A stretch of 64,000 bases of DNA from positions 1-64,000 of the forward strand of contig NZ_CACSJA010000024.1 in NCBI RefSeq assembly GCF_902706035.1, read 5' to 3'. Below are positions 25,943 to 35,566 of the stretch, piece by piece. The position numbers were made by a program, and so were the translations under genes. A model generated the notes under the pieces. The model saw nothing but the letters and a program-made list of their open reading frames with translations. It did no database searches and had not been told where the DNA came from. How positions within the stretch are numbered: the first letter of the stretch is position 1; each line of letters opens with the position of its first letter. The stretch comes from Pantoea sp. 18069 (GTDB lineage: Bacteria; Pseudomonadota; Gammaproteobacteria; Burkholderiales; Burkholderiaceae_C).

Positions 25943-26177
25943 CGTATGTTCCTGGGGCTCAACACACGATAACGCCATTGATCCTCGCTGCTTTGTCAGC
26001 CAAATGCCTGGCTGCAAGCACTGCGCAGGTCATCAGCGCGGCGAACCAAAGAAAGCCCTGGTCAACGGCGGGTCGACGCCGCAGCGGGCGCCGCCGAGCG
26101 GCTGCCGCGCATGCCGCCGGGCCAGCACACGGTGGCTGAAGAAGATTTTCACTGTGTAGGAAATTTGCTACAAGACG

Positions 26178-26206
26178 TTGTAAAACTAATGCGAATCATT
26201 ATTATT
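26178..26206 (+). promoter_or_regulatory. Heme-locus promoter with overlapping Fur box
   Basis: TTGTAA (26178-26183) and TATTAT (26200-26205) form a sigma-70-like promoter with a 16-bp spacer. The 19-bp AATGCGAATCATTATTATT (26188-26206) is close to the Fur consensus and overlaps the -10 box, so iron-loaded Fur should repress the heme genes. This is the most AT-rich stretch nearby. Confidence 0.8.
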
Positions 26207-26238
26207 CGTTACTTCTTTTAGTTTTTCGGACTCCCCAC

Positions 26239-28233
26239 GTGCCTTCTCCGTTTCCACTGCGCCGCGCGCCTTCCCTGCGACTGGGTGCCTTGCTCCTTCC
26301 TCTGCTGGCGACATCGGCCGTGCATGCGGCGCAGGGGTCCGACGCCCTGAACACCATCGTGGTCACCGGCACGCGCTCCGAAAAGACGCTGGCGGAAACC
26401 CCGGTGCCTACCGAAGTGGTGGGGCGCAAGGAAATCGAGCGCATGCAGGCGCGCACGCTCAAGGACGCGCTCGAGAACGTGCCTGGCCTGCAGCTCTCGG
26501 AAATCCATGGCAAGTCCGGTTTCGCGGTTTCCATGCAGGGCATGACCAGCGACCAGGTGCTGGTGCTGATCGACGGCCTGCCGATTTCGGCGAGCACGGG
26601 CTCGTCGGTCGACGTGTCGCAATACCTGCTGACCGAAGTCGAGCGCATCGAAGTGGTCAAGGGCGCGAGTTCGGCGCAGTACGGCAGCTCGGCCATGGGC
26701 GGGGTGATCAATGTGATCACGCGGCGCATCGCGCCGGGCCTGTCGGCTGCGGCCACGGCGGATGTGGGCACCTACGGCGGCCAGAATGTCGCCAGCCCTG
26801 GCAGCGCGCATGGCAACGTGCGCGTGAGCGCCGGCGGCGAACACTGGCGCGCCAGCGTGGCCGCCGATGTGCTGGACAACAAGGGCTTCTCCATTGATTC
26901 CGATGCCTGGTCCCGCCAGGGCGATGCGATTCGCCGCGAGCAGTACAGCGGCCGCCTCGAATGGCTGCCCACTGCAGCCGGCAGCTTCTGGCTCGACGCC
27001 AGCAGCTACAGCGAAACCGACGAGCAGCGCTACACCTACTACGCGCCGCCCAACCATGTGCCCCAGCGCAAGACCGAGGACATCACGCGCGACCGCCTGA
27101 CCTATGGCGGCCAATGGCGCTTCGACAATGGCGTCAAGGCGCGCCTGGCCGCGCTGGTCGAGGACTACGACAGCCGAACGCACGAATTCTCCAACGGCGT
27201 GCGCACCGCCAACCGCGCGGCGGCGCTGCGCACCGAGCACACCTCGCTGCAGTTCGACCTGCCCGCGTGGCGCCGCCAGCTGTGGCAGTTCGGCGCCGAC
27301 GTGCACCGCGAACGCCTGCGCCAGAGCGCCAATGGCGTGTCCGAGCTGGCCGGCGGTGCCGAGCGCACCTCGAACGAGCTGTTCGTGCAGAACGACATTC
27401 TGTTCAACGACACCTGGGAGCTGGTGTTGGGCCTGCGCGCCCAGGACGATTCGGATTTCGGCGCGCATTACGCGCCCAAGATAGGCCTGCGCGCCAACCT
27501 GCCCACGGGCGACGCCTGGAAGACCGTGCTGCGCGCCAACTTCGGCCAGGGCTACCGCGTGCCCAATCTCAAGGAGCGCCACTATCTGTTTGACCACAGT
27601 TCGCTGGGCTATGTCGTGCTGGGCAATCCCAACCTCAAGCCCGAAGCCTCGAACAGCTTCCAGTTGGGCGGCACGGCCACCTGGAACGAACGGCTGACCA
27701 TCAACGCCAACCTGTTCCACAACCGGGTGCGCGATCTGATCCAGACCGACACCGACAATTTCACCGTCGTCAACGGCATTGCCGCATACACCTACCGCAA
27801 CGTGGCGCGCGCGCGCACCCAGGGCCTGGAGACCGGCGTCAAGTGGCAGGCCAGCAGCGCGCTGGCCCTGAATGCCGGCTACACCTTCACCGACGCCGAG
27901 GACCTGGACACCGGCGCGGAACTCACGCGCCGCCCGCGCAGCATCGCGCGCATAGGCGCCGACTGGCAACTGCTGCCCGCGACCGAACTGTCGCTGCGCG
28001 CACGCTACCAGAGCAGCGAACTTGCCGCCTCCACCAGTGCCGCGCGCTCGCCGGGCTGGGCCACGCTGGACTTCGTCATCAACCAGAAGATCGGGCGCGA
28101 TGTCACCGCCTTCCTGGGCGTGAAGAACCTGTTCAACCGCCAGCGCGATTTTTCCAATGCCAGTGATTTCGCGCCCGTGGCGGGGCGTTTCCTCTATATC
28201 GGCGCGCGCATCAGCCTTGATCCCGTTCATTAA
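26239..28233 (+). CDS. TonB-dependent outer membrane receptor, probably for heme
   Basis: A 664-residue outer membrane receptor. A signal peptide (about 1-30) is followed by a TonB-box-like TIVVTGTRSEKTL, a plug domain (ALENVPGLQLSEIHG, DQVLVLIDGLP, VERIEVVKGASSAQYGSSAM) and a 22-strand-type barrel ending in Leu-Asp-Pro-Val-His rather than the usual aromatic residue. The start is a GTG at 26239, as no nearby in-frame ATG exists. The Fur box upstream and the five heme-uptake genes downstream make heme or hemoprotein the likely ligand. The final residue is unusual for BamA recognition. Confidence 0.9.
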   Translation: MPSPFPLRRAPSLRLGALLLPLLATSAVHAAQGSDALNTIVVTGTRSEKTLAETPVPTEVVGRKEIERMQARTLKDALENVPGLQLSEIHGKSGFAVSMQGMTSDQVLVLIDGLPISASTGSSVDVSQYLLTEVERIEVVKGASSAQYGSSAMGGVINVITRRIAPGLSAAATADVGTYGGQNVASPGSAHGNVRVSAGGEHWRASVAADVLDNKGFSIDSDAWSRQGDAIRREQYSGRLEWLPTAAGSFWLDASSYSETDEQRYTYYAPPNHVPQRKTEDITRDRLTYGGQWRFDNGVKARLAALVEDYDSRTHEFSNGVRTANRAAALRTEHTSLQFDLPAWRRQLWQFGADVHRERLRQSANGVSELAGGAERTSNELFVQNDILFNDTWELVLGLRAQDDSDFGAHYAPKIGLRANLPTGDAWKTVLRANFGQGYRVPNLKERHYLFDHSSLGYVVLGNPNLKPEASNSFQLGGTATWNERLTINANLFHNRVRDLIQTDTDNFTVVNGIAAYTYRNVARARTQGLETGVKWQASSALALNAGYTFTDAEDLDTGAELTRRPRSIARIGADWQLLPATELSLRARYQSSELAASTSAARSPGWATLDFVINQKIGRDVTAFLGVKNLFNRQRDFSNASDFAPVAGRFLYIGARISLDPVH

Positions 28234-28251
28234 TTACAGAAAGACTCCGCA

Positions 28252-29559
28252 ATGATCCAGCAACCTGTTTCTACCCTTGGCAAAACCACGCTTGCCGTTG
28301 CCCTGGCACTGGCACTGGCCGCGTGCGGCGGTGGCGGCGATGGCGCCAGCGACCCGGTGACACCTCCCGTGACGCCTCCCGTCACGCCGCCGACCACCCC
28401 TGTTCCCGAAGCGGGTTTCACCGCCTCCGCGCAGTGGGACGTGGCGCTGCCCGCTTCGGGCAGCGCGGTCTGCTATGACTTCAACGCCAAGGCCGAAGTC
28501 GCGGACTGCAGCGGCACCGCATGGGATCTGAAAGTCAAGAGCGCGGGCCGAATGGCCACTTTGTGGACCAACAGCGGCACCAGCGGCAGCGGCAAGGGCG
28601 GCGCCTTCGGCGGACCGTTCGACCACACCTGGGACGAATTGCTGACCTGGAAGAACGGCACGACCGACCCCACGGGCGCTGCGATTCCCGCCACCGCCTT
28701 TGCCGTCGACTCCGCCAGCGGCGTCTTCAGCGGCGGCAACTCCATTGCCTCGGCGGCCTTTGAATACGGCGTGGGCGGCAGCTCCGACCACCTGCTGTAC
28801 CCCAACTACCGCACCTTCCTGATCACCACCGACAGCGCCAGCGCGGATACCGCCGGCACCGTCACCGCACCTGTATTCGCGCTGCAGCTCACGGGCTACT
28901 ACGGTGGCGCGGGCGGCACGACCTCGGGCTATCCTTCGTTCCGCTGGGTGGACCGCAGCGCACCGACGGTCGTGCGCACGGCCAACGTCAACGCCAGCGC
29001 CGACTGGGTCTACTACGACCTCGCCGCGGGCGCGGTATCGTCGGCCAGCGGCACCTGGCATATCGCGTTCAACCGCTACAACGTCAAGCTCAATGGCGGC
29101 GAGTCGGGCAGCGGCACGGTCGCGGGCTTCCTTGGCAAGACGCCTGCCGGCTTCTATGATGGGGCCGGCGCCCCGGTGGCCGCGAAGTTCACCGACGCGT
29201 CGAACCAGAACAACACCCTGGCCGATCTGAGCGCCTCCGATCTCGCCGTGCCGGCCCGGGCCGCCAGTTGGGTCAAGGACTCGACTTCCTCGCCGCTGCA
29301 GGCCGCCTACCGCGGCGTGCATCCGGCCCCGCTGGACTACGGCTGGTTCACCTACTACACGGCAGCGGCGGACGCGCAGGCTGCCGGCCTGCCGGCGGTG
29401 ATGCACGTGATCAAGGCCAACAGCGCCAACGGCGCCTTGGTCCGCGGCGGCGAGGGCAACACCTACGCGCGCTTCCACCTGACGAAGATCACCTACGCCG
29501 ATCCGAACTCCAGCAGCAGCCAGCAGACCTGGACCATCAACTTCGACGTCCAGCCCTGA
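28252..29559 (+). CDS. HmuY-like heme-binding lipoprotein
   Basis: A 435-residue predicted lipoprotein. Lipobox LAAC puts the lipidated Cys at residue 25, followed by a Gly stretch and a Val-Thr-Pro-Pro repeat linker (36-50). The rest carries HmuY-type motifs twice: WDLKVKSAG near 91-99 and WHIAFNRYNVKLNGG near 267-281, the second matching the core of HmuY proteins, which bind heme outside the cell. ATG at 28252 has AGAAAG upstream and lies 18 bp after the receptor gene, so the two probably act as a pair. Calling it a hemophore rests on the motif and on context. Confidence 0.78.
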   Translation: MIQQPVSTLGKTTLAVALALALAACGGGGDGASDPVTPPVTPPVTPPTTPVPEAGFTASAQWDVALPASGSAVCYDFNAKAEVADCSGTAWDLKVKSAGRMATLWTNSGTSGSGKGGAFGGPFDHTWDELLTWKNGTTDPTGAAIPATAFAVDSASGVFSGGNSIASAAFEYGVGGSSDHLLYPNYRTFLITTDSASADTAGTVTAPVFALQLTGYYGGAGGTTSGYPSFRWVDRSAPTVVRTANVNASADWVYYDLAAGAVSSASGTWHIAFNRYNVKLNGGESGSGTVAGFLGKTPAGFYDGAGAPVAAKFTDASNQNNTLADLSASDLAVPARAASWVKDSTSSPLQAAYRGVHPAPLDYGWFTYYTAAADAQAAGLPAVMHVIKANSANGALVRGGEGNTYARFHLTKITYADPNSSSSQQTWTINFDVQP

Positions 29560-29630
29560 TGGCGGCCTCCCGGCGGCAAGCCTGCCGCCGGGCCTTCTTC
29601 TTTCTCCGCTTTCCGCAACAAGATCCCACC

Positions 29631-30665
29631 ATGACCGCTCCATCCGACGCCAGCCTGCAGGCGCGCAACGCGCAACTCCAGCAAGACGAACCGAAACTCC
29701 GCATCCGTGACCGCGCATTGCGCCTGGGGGTGACCGAGGCCGAATTGGTGGCCGCCGACTGCGGCGTCGCCTCGACCGCGCTTGCCGGCAGCGCGCAGGA
29801 AATCTTCAGCGCGCTGGGCGTGCTGGGCCCGGTGATGGCGCTGTCGCGCAACGACTGGGCGGTGCACGAGCGCCATGGCAGCTATGTGGACATCCAGGCC
29901 ACGGGCCCGGTGGGCATCGTGCTCGGCCCGGACATCGACCTGCGCATGTTCTTCGGCAGCTGGAAATATTTCTACGCCGTCGTCGAGAACGGCCGCCACA
30001 GCCTGCAGTTCTTCGACAAGGCCGGCATGGCGGTGCACAAGATCTACCGTACCGAACAGACCGACGCCGCCGCCTGGGACGCTTTCGTCGCGCGCTTTGG
30101 CGCCGCGCAAAAGCCTGCCGTGGTGATCGAGGCGATCGCTGCAACGGTGGAAGCCGACACGCCGTCCGATGCCCCCGCACTGCGCGCGCACTGGCTCGCG
30201 CTCAAGGACACGCATGACTTCTTCGTGATGCTGCGCCAGTTCCAGGTGTCGCGACTGGGCGCACTGCGCGCTGCGGGCGACGACCTGGCCCAGCCCGTGG
30301 AAGCCGATGCCGTCGAACGCATGCTGGCCCAGGCCGCCGAAACCGCGCTGCCCATCATGTGCTTTGTCGCCAACCGCGGCATCGTGCAAATCCACACCGG
30401 GCCGGTCAGGAAGCTGCTGCGCACCGGGCCCTGGTTCAACGTGCTCGACGAAACCTTCAACCTGCATCTGAACACCGAGGCCGTGGCATCGAGCTGGGTG
30501 GTGCGCAAGCCCACCACCGACGGCTGGGTGACTTCGCTGGAGCTGTACACCGAAGGCGGCGAGCTGATCGTGCAGTTCTTCGGCGCGCGCAAGCCCGGCC
30601 AACCCGAGCTGGCCGGCTGGAGCGAACTGCTGCAGTCGCTGTGCCCGCAGACGCTGGCAGCCTGA
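29631..30665 (+). CDS. hmuS: Hemin-degrading factor, HmuS/ChuS family
   Basis: A 344-residue cytoplasmic heme-handling protein with two homologous halves (about residues 30-165 and 195-335), as in HemS/ChuS/HmuS. Typical segments are ALSRNDWAVHERHGSY, FFGSWKYFYAV, RHSLQFFDKAGMAVHKIY and, in the second half, IMCFVANRGIVQIHTGPV and LHLNTEAVASSWVVRKPT. It takes imported heme and either breaks it down or passes it on. Located 71 bp after the HmuY-like gene in the same direction. Confidence 0.93.
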   Translation: MTAPSDASLQARNAQLQQDEPKLRIRDRALRLGVTEAELVAADCGVASTALAGSAQEIFSALGVLGPVMALSRNDWAVHERHGSYVDIQATGPVGIVLGPDIDLRMFFGSWKYFYAVVENGRHSLQFFDKAGMAVHKIYRTEQTDAAAWDAFVARFGAAQKPAVVIEAIAATVEADTPSDAPALRAHWLALKDTHDFFVMLRQFQVSRLGALRAAGDDLAQPVEADAVERMLAQAAETALPIMCFVANRGIVQIHTGPVRKLLRTGPWFNVLDETFNLHLNTEAVASSWVVRKPTTDGWVTSLELYTEGGELIVQFFGARKPGQPELAGWSELLQSLCPQTLAA

Positions 30666-30720
30666 CCCTGGTGGGGCCCCAAGGCGGGCCCCATCGCTAC
30701 GAATACCTACTCCGGTCACC

Positions 30721-31557
30721 ATGAAAATTCTTCGCGCCGCGCTACTCCTGCTGCTTTGCAGCACGCCCCTCGCGCAGGCCGCAGCCCCGGCGCGTGTCGT
30801 CGGCCTCGGCGGCCAGATCACCGAAATCGTCTATGCGCTGGACGCGGGCGAACGCCTGGTCGGCGCCGATGCATCGAGCATCTATCCACCCGAGGCGCTC
30901 AAACTCCCCAAGGTCGGCTATTTCCGTTCGTTCTCGATCGAAGGCGTGGCCAGCCTCAGGCCCGATCTGGTGCTGGCCTCGGACCAGAGCGGGCCGCCGC
31001 AGGCGCTCGAACAGTTGCGCAAGCTCGGCAGCCCCGTGGTGCTGCTGCCTTCCGAGCCCAGCCTCGAAGCGCTGGACCAGCGCATCATGGGCGTGGCCAA
31101 GGCGCTCGAGATCGAAGCGCGCGGCACGGCGCTGGTGCGCAAGATCCATGCCGAATTGAAGGCGGTGCAGCCCGCGGCGCGCAAGCCGCGCGTGCTGCTG
31201 ATCAGCAGCCATACCGGCAAGCTCCAGGGCGCGGGCGACGACACGGCCGCCGCGGCCATGCTCAAGCTGATAGGCGCGACCAATGTGCTTGCCAGCCAGC
31301 AGGGCTACAAGCCGCTGTCGGCCGAGGCCGCGGTGGCGCTGCGCCCCGATGTGATCGTCACCGGCAACATGTCGGTTGACGCCAGCGGCAGCCTGGATGC
31401 CTTTCTCGCCCAGCCAGGCCTGTCCGCGACCCCCGCGGCCAGGGGCCGGCGCGTGATCGTCATGGAAGACCTGCTGCTGCTCGGTTTCGGCCCGCGCCTG
31501 CCCGAGGCGCTGCGCCAGCTTGAAGCCGGCATTTCGGGCAAGGCGGGCGCGCGCTGA
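30721..31557 (+). CDS. hmuT: Periplasmic heme-binding protein of ABC transporter
   Basis: A 278-residue protein with a cleavable signal peptide (hydrophobic core ALLLLLCSTPLAQA) and a class III periplasmic-binding fold. It has the usual family stretches RVVGLGGQITEIVYALDAG, VGYFRSFSIEGVASLRPDLV and GAGDDTAAAAMLKLIGATN. It delivers heme to the HmuUV transporter encoded next. The hmuS stop is 55 bp upstream. Confidence 0.93.
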   Translation: MKILRAALLLLLCSTPLAQAAAPARVVGLGGQITEIVYALDAGERLVGADASSIYPPEALKLPKVGYFRSFSIEGVASLRPDLVLASDQSGPPQALEQLRKLGSPVVLLPSEPSLEALDQRIMGVAKALEIEARGTALVRKIHAELKAVQPAARKPRVLLISSHTGKLQGAGDDTAAAAMLKLIGATNVLASQQGYKPLSAEAAVALRPDVIVTGNMSVDASGSLDAFLAQPGLSATPAARGRRVIVMEDLLLLGFGPRLPEALRQLEAGISGKAGAR

Positions 31558-31574
31558 AGCGCGCGCCAGAGTTC

Positions 31575-32609
31575 ATGCAGCAAGTTGCCGCTCCCTTGAT
31601 TTGCGCTGCGCGCCCGCGCTTTCGCCCCGGGCCCCGGGCCGTTTTCGCCGCGCTGTGCGTGGTGCTGGTGCTGATCGCGCTGGGCTCGGCCGGCAGCGGC
31701 GCGCTGGCCATTCCGCGCGCCCAGCTGCTGCCCGTGCTGTGGGCCGTGCCGACCGGCGACGAGGCGCTGATGTGGCGCAGTATCCTGATCGAAGTGCGCC
31801 TGCCGCGCATCGCGCTGGGCATCGTCGTCGGCGCCGGGCTCGCGCTCTCGGGCGCGGTTATGCAGGCGCTGTTTCGCAACCCGCTGGCCGAGCCCGGCCT
31901 GATGGGCATTTCGCTGGGCGGCGCGATGGGCGCCGTGATGGCCATCGTGCTGGGCGCTGCCGGGCTGATGGTGATCGCGCCGGCTGCGTTCGCCGGCAGT
32001 CTGCTGGCCACGGCCCTGGTCTACCGGCTTGGCAGCCGCCGCCCGGGCGTGGCCAACCTGCTGCTTGCGGGCGTGGCGATCAACGCGCTGTGCGCCAGCG
32101 TGGTCGGCTTCTTCACTTTCCAGGCCAGCGACGTGCAGCTGCGCAACCTGACGTTCTGGAACATGGGCAGCCTCGCCGGCGCGAACTGGACGCTGCTGGC
32201 CTGGCTTGCGCCGCTGGTTGCCGGTTTGAGCCTGCTGCTGCTGCGCGACTGGCGCGCGATGAACGCGCTGCTGCTCGGCGAGCGCGAGGCCCAGCACCTG
32301 GGCTTTGACCTCAAGCGCCTGCGCCGCCGGCTGGTGGTGCTCACGGCCATGCTGGTCGGGCCGCTGGTCGCGGTGACCGGCACCATCGGTTTCGTCGGCC
32401 TGGTCGTGCCGCATCTGGTGCGTCTGTCGCTGGGCGCCGATCACCGCTGGCTGCTGCCCAACTGCCTGGTCGGCGGCGCCATCGCGCTGACGCTGGCCGA
32501 CTGGCTTGCGCGGCTGGTGGTGATTCCCGCGGAGCTGCCCATTGGCATAGTGACCAGTCTGGTCGGTGGTCCGTTCCTGCTGTGGATGTTGTCCAGGAGG
32601 GCCCACTGA
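31575..32609 (+). CDS. hmuU: Heme ABC transporter permease (FecCD family)
   Basis: A 344-residue integral membrane protein of the FecCD/BtuC family with about ten hydrophobic helices. Landmarks are LPRIALGIVVGAGLALSGAVMQ, RNPLAEPGLMGIS, the cytoplasmic coupling region REAQHLGFDLKRLRRRL, and GFVGLVVPHLVRLSLGADHR. It follows hmuT by 17 bp, and its TGA overlaps the hmuV ATG by one base. Confidence 0.95.
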   Translation: MQQVAAPLICAARPRFRPGPRAVFAALCVVLVLIALGSAGSGALAIPRAQLLPVLWAVPTGDEALMWRSILIEVRLPRIALGIVVGAGLALSGAVMQALFRNPLAEPGLMGISLGGAMGAVMAIVLGAAGLMVIAPAAFAGSLLATALVYRLGSRRPGVANLLLAGVAINALCASVVGFFTFQASDVQLRNLTFWNMGSLAGANWTLLAWLAPLVAGLSLLLLRDWRAMNALLLGEREAQHLGFDLKRLRRRLVVLTAMLVGPLVAVTGTIGFVGLVVPHLVRLSLGADHRWLLPNCLVGGAIALTLADWLARLVVIPAELPIGIVTSLVGGPFLLWMLSRRAH

Positions 32610-33397
32610 TGCTGTCGGCCCATCAACTCGGCTGCCATCGCGGCAGCCGGCAAATCCTTGGCGGCATCGATCTGGAACTGCGCGCCGGCGAAGTGCTGGG
32701 CGTGCTCGGCGCCAACGGCGCGGGCAAGACGACGCTGCTGGCGACGCTGGCCGGCGAACTCGCGTCCAGCGAAGGCCGTATCGAACTCGACGGCCAAGCG
32801 CTGTCCAGTTGGACACCGGCGGAACTGGCGCGCCGGCGCGCAGTGCTGCCGCAATCGCCGAGCCTGAGCTTCGACCTGTCGGTGCGCGAAGTCGTGGCGA
32901 TGGGCGCCTACCCGTTTCCCGAGCTCGCCCCCGCGCCGCACGAAGCCTTGCTGCGCCAGGCGCTGCACCGGGCCGACGCCACGGGCCTGGCCGATCGGCG
33001 CTATCTGGGCCTGTCGGGCGGCGAGCAGCAACGCGTGCAGTTCGCGCGCGTGCTCGCGCAGGTGCTGGGCGGCTATGAAACGCAGCAGTACCGCGCCCTG
33101 CTGCTCGACGAACCGACGGCCAGCCTGGACCCGCGCCACCAGCTGATGCTGCTGCGCGCGGTGCGCACGCTGGCGCGCGACCAGGGCATTGCCGCGCTGG
33201 TGGTGCTGCACGACGTCAACCTTGCCGCCCAGTGGTGCGACCGGCTGCTGCTGCTCGCCGGTGGCCGCACCGTGGCGCTGGGCTTGCCGGCCCAGGTGCT
33301 GACGCCGCACTGGCTTGAACAGGTCTATGAACTGCCGGTGCGCGTGCTGGCGCATCCGTTGCCCGACCGCGGGCCCCTGGTCGTTTTCGGCGAGTGA
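32609..33397 (+). CDS. hmuV: Heme ABC transporter ATP-binding protein
   Basis: A 262-residue ATPase: Walker A GANGAGKTTLLATLAG, signature LSGGEQQRVQFARVL, Walker B ALLLDEPTASLD and H-loop VVLHDVNLAAQW. AGGAGG at 32595-32600 fixes the ATG at 32609, overlapping the hmuU stop. Last gene of the heme operon; its stop is 10 bp from the end of the convergent methyltransferase gene. Confidence 0.95.
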   Translation: MLSAHQLGCHRGSRQILGGIDLELRAGEVLGVLGANGAGKTTLLATLAGELASSEGRIELDGQALSSWTPAELARRRAVLPQSPSLSFDLSVREVVAMGAYPFPELAPAPHEALLRQALHRADATGLADRRYLGLSGGEQQRVQFARVLAQVLGGYETQQYRALLLDEPTASLDPRHQLMLLRAVRTLARDQGIAALVVLHDVNLAAQWCDRLLLLAGGRTVALGLPAQVLTPHWLEQVYELPVRVLAHPLPDRGPLVVFGE

Positions 33398-33407
33398 TCC
33401 CGGGTGC

Positions 33408-34190
33408 TCAGCGCTGGTATTTGAGCAGCCGTCCCTTGTAGGCCGGCAGCAGTGCGCTGGCCGCGCGGTCCAGGCGCATCTCCTCGACGCCAAAGCCGAG
33501 TTCGGCCATCTGGCGGCTGAACGCCGAACGGTTGCCGCGGTCCGGGTCGACGACCCAGATCTGCGCGGCGGGCGTGCAGTGCGAATCGATGTAATGGGGC
33601 AGGGTGGCGCGCGCGTCGCGCTCGTAGAGCAGATCGCTGCCGACGATCAGATCGAAGCGGCCGTCGACGGCCCAGATTTCGCTTTGCTCGCTGGTCGCCG
33701 ACTGGTAGTCGGGCGGCAGGCTGCGCGCGCCATGCGACAGGTCGTCATGGTCGCGGTCGGCGATGTCCATGCGCTCGTAGGCCGTCTGGTCCGAGTGGGT
33801 CGCGCCCCAGTGGCCGATGCGGAACTTCATCGGCGGCAGCTGGTTGAGCCGCAGGTTCTCGCGCATGAAAGTGCCGGCCAGCGGGTGGCAGTCGCTGGCG
33901 GTGATGTCTTCGCCGCGGCGGTGGCAGACCAGGCTGGCCAGGCCCAGGCCGCAGCCCAGCTCCAGAATGCGTTCGCCCGCGACGCGCGGGCGCACGGCCA
34001 TGCAGGCCGCGAGCTGTTCGCCCGAAGGCCAGAGCAGGCCGAACAGCGGCCAGAATGCGTCGGAAATGCCCAGTTGCTCGGCCTCGCCCTGCGGATCGTG
34101 GAACTGCTGTTTGTCGAGCAGCGACCGGATGGTGAGCTGCTCCACGCCATGGATGGCGATGGATTCTTGCTTGGTGAGGTAGCCGGACAT
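33408..34190 (-). CDS. Class I SAM-dependent methyltransferase
   Basis: A 260-residue protein. The SAM-binding motif I is ILELGCGLGLASLVCHRRG, followed by the acidic motif II (ITASDCHPLAG) and FDLIVGSDLLYERD, which is typical of the METTL/nicotinamide-N-methyltransferase-like group that often modifies protein Lys residues. A polar insertion of about 40 residues (HSDQTAYERMD to SEQSEIW) lies before the FDLIVGSDLLY block. The ATG at 34190 (MSGYLTKQESIAIHG) is preferred over an upstream GTG at 34211. Substrate unknown. Confidence 0.8.
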   Translation of the reverse strand: MSGYLTKQESIAIHGVEQLTIRSLLDKQQFHDPQGEAEQLGISDAFWPLFGLLWPSGEQLAACMAVRPRVAGERILELGCGLGLASLVCHRRGEDITASDCHPLAGTFMRENLRLNQLPPMKFRIGHWGATHSDQTAYERMDIADRDHDDLSHGARSLPPDYQSATSEQSEIWAVDGRFDLIVGSDLLYERDARATLPHYIDSHCTPAAQIWVVDPDRGNRSAFSRQMAELGFGVEEMRLDRAASALLPAYKGRLLKYQR

Positions 34191-34419
34191 GGCTGGCAGA
34201 CGCGCTTGCACCCAGGGGCGAGGCGGTGTCGGTGGAGAAGCAGGCAGTATGAGGCTTTTGTCAGAATGCTTGCCTGGCGCCGGCCGAGGCCCGGGAAGGG
34301 TCAGAGTCCTCTGCGCACATGCCTGCGGCGGCTGGCAGAACGGGGCCGGGCGGGCCGCCGCGTGCTGGCGCGGACAATGGCAGCGGCATTTACACGCGAC
34401 TCAGGGAGGAAATCCATTT

Positions 34420-35451
34420 ATGGCTGCAACCGGTTTGCTGATGCTGATCGACGACATCACCACCTTGCTCGACGATATCGCGTTGATGGCCAAGACGGCC
34501 GCGCGCCAGTCGACGGGCATGACCGATGACGTCGTGACCATGACCAAGGTGGCCACGCAGAAGACGGCCGGCGTGCTCGGCGATGACCTCGCGCTCAACG
34601 CCGAGCAGGTGTCGGGCGTGCATTCCGATCGCGAGCTGGCCGTGGTCTGGGCCGTGGCCAAGGGCTCGCTGCTCAACAAGGTGATGCTCGTGCCCGCGGC
34701 CCTGCTGATCAGCGTGTTCCTGCCGGCGGCGATCACGCCGCTGCTGATGGTGGGCGGCGCATTCCTGTGCTTCGAAGGGATAGAGAAGATCATGCATTCC
34801 TGGCAGCGCATGCAGGCCAGGCGCCAGGGCATGCCCTACGCGCCCGCGGCTGCGCTGGCCCAGCCGTGCGCCGTCGCGACAACGCCCGAGGAACTGTCGC
34901 AGCACCTGCAGGCGCTTGAAAAGGAGAAGGTCAGCGGCGCGATACGCACAGATTTCATCCTGTCGGCGGAAATCATTGCCATCGCGCTGGGCACGGTCGC
35001 GTCGCAGCCGCTGCTCGAGCAGGCCGCCGTACTGGCGATCGTGGCCCTGCTGGTCACCGTCGTGGTCTACGGCCTGGTGGCGCTGATCGTGCGCCTCGAC
35101 GATGTCGGGCTGTCGCTGATGGCGCGCAGCAGCGCGGCGCTGCAGGCGCTGGGACGGGGCATTTTGCAGGCCACGCCCTGGCTGATGCGCACGCTGTCGA
35201 TTGTCGGCACGGCGGCGATGCTCCTGGTCGGCGGCAGCCTGCTGGTGCATGGCATGCCCTGGATAGGGCATGGCCTGGAAGCGGCGCTCGCGGTCATTGC
35301 CCGCTGGCCGGTGGCCGGGCTGTGGCAGTTTCTGCTGCCGCAACTGGTGCACGTGATCGTGGGCGCGCTGATCGGCTGCGCGGTGGTGGTGGCGGTCGGG
35401 CTTTACCAGCGACTGCGCGGCAGCGCCGCAAAAGCGGTGGCCACGCACTGA
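34420..35451 (+). CDS. DUF808 (YedI-like) inner membrane protein
   Basis: A 343-residue membrane protein. The opening GLLMLIDDITTLLDDIALMAK, the DDLALNAEQVSG segment and ELAVVWAVAKGSLLNKVMLVPAALLIS identify the DUF808 family. About six to eight hydrophobic helices follow. A strong ribosome binding site (AGGGAGGA, 34403-34410) fixes the ATG. The function of the family is not established. Confidence 0.9.
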   Translation: MAATGLLMLIDDITTLLDDIALMAKTAARQSTGMTDDVVTMTKVATQKTAGVLGDDLALNAEQVSGVHSDRELAVVWAVAKGSLLNKVMLVPAALLISVFLPAAITPLLMVGGAFLCFEGIEKIMHSWQRMQARRQGMPYAPAAALAQPCAVATTPEELSQHLQALEKEKVSGAIRTDFILSAEIIAIALGTVASQPLLEQAAVLAIVALLVTVVVYGLVALIVRLDDVGLSLMARSSAALQALGRGILQATPWLMRTLSIVGTAAMLLVGGSLLVHGMPWIGHGLEAALAVIARWPVAGLWQFLLPQLVHVIVGALIGCAVVVAVGLYQRLRGSAAKAVATH

Positions 35452-35566
35452 GCGCGCGAAGGCGCGGGTGTTTGCCGATTCCTTGCGCCAGGGCAAAACC
35501 CCGGGTCGCACTGACAGGTCCAATGGTTTTCACGGGGGTTGTCCCCGGTCCATCCATTGCCTCACC

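Noticed and set aside
28357..28400. Tandem repeat or CRISPR-like pattern in the HmuY-like gene
   Set aside because: The short CCTCCCGTGACG-type repeats encode an in-frame Val-Thr-Pro-Pro linker and have no spacer structure.
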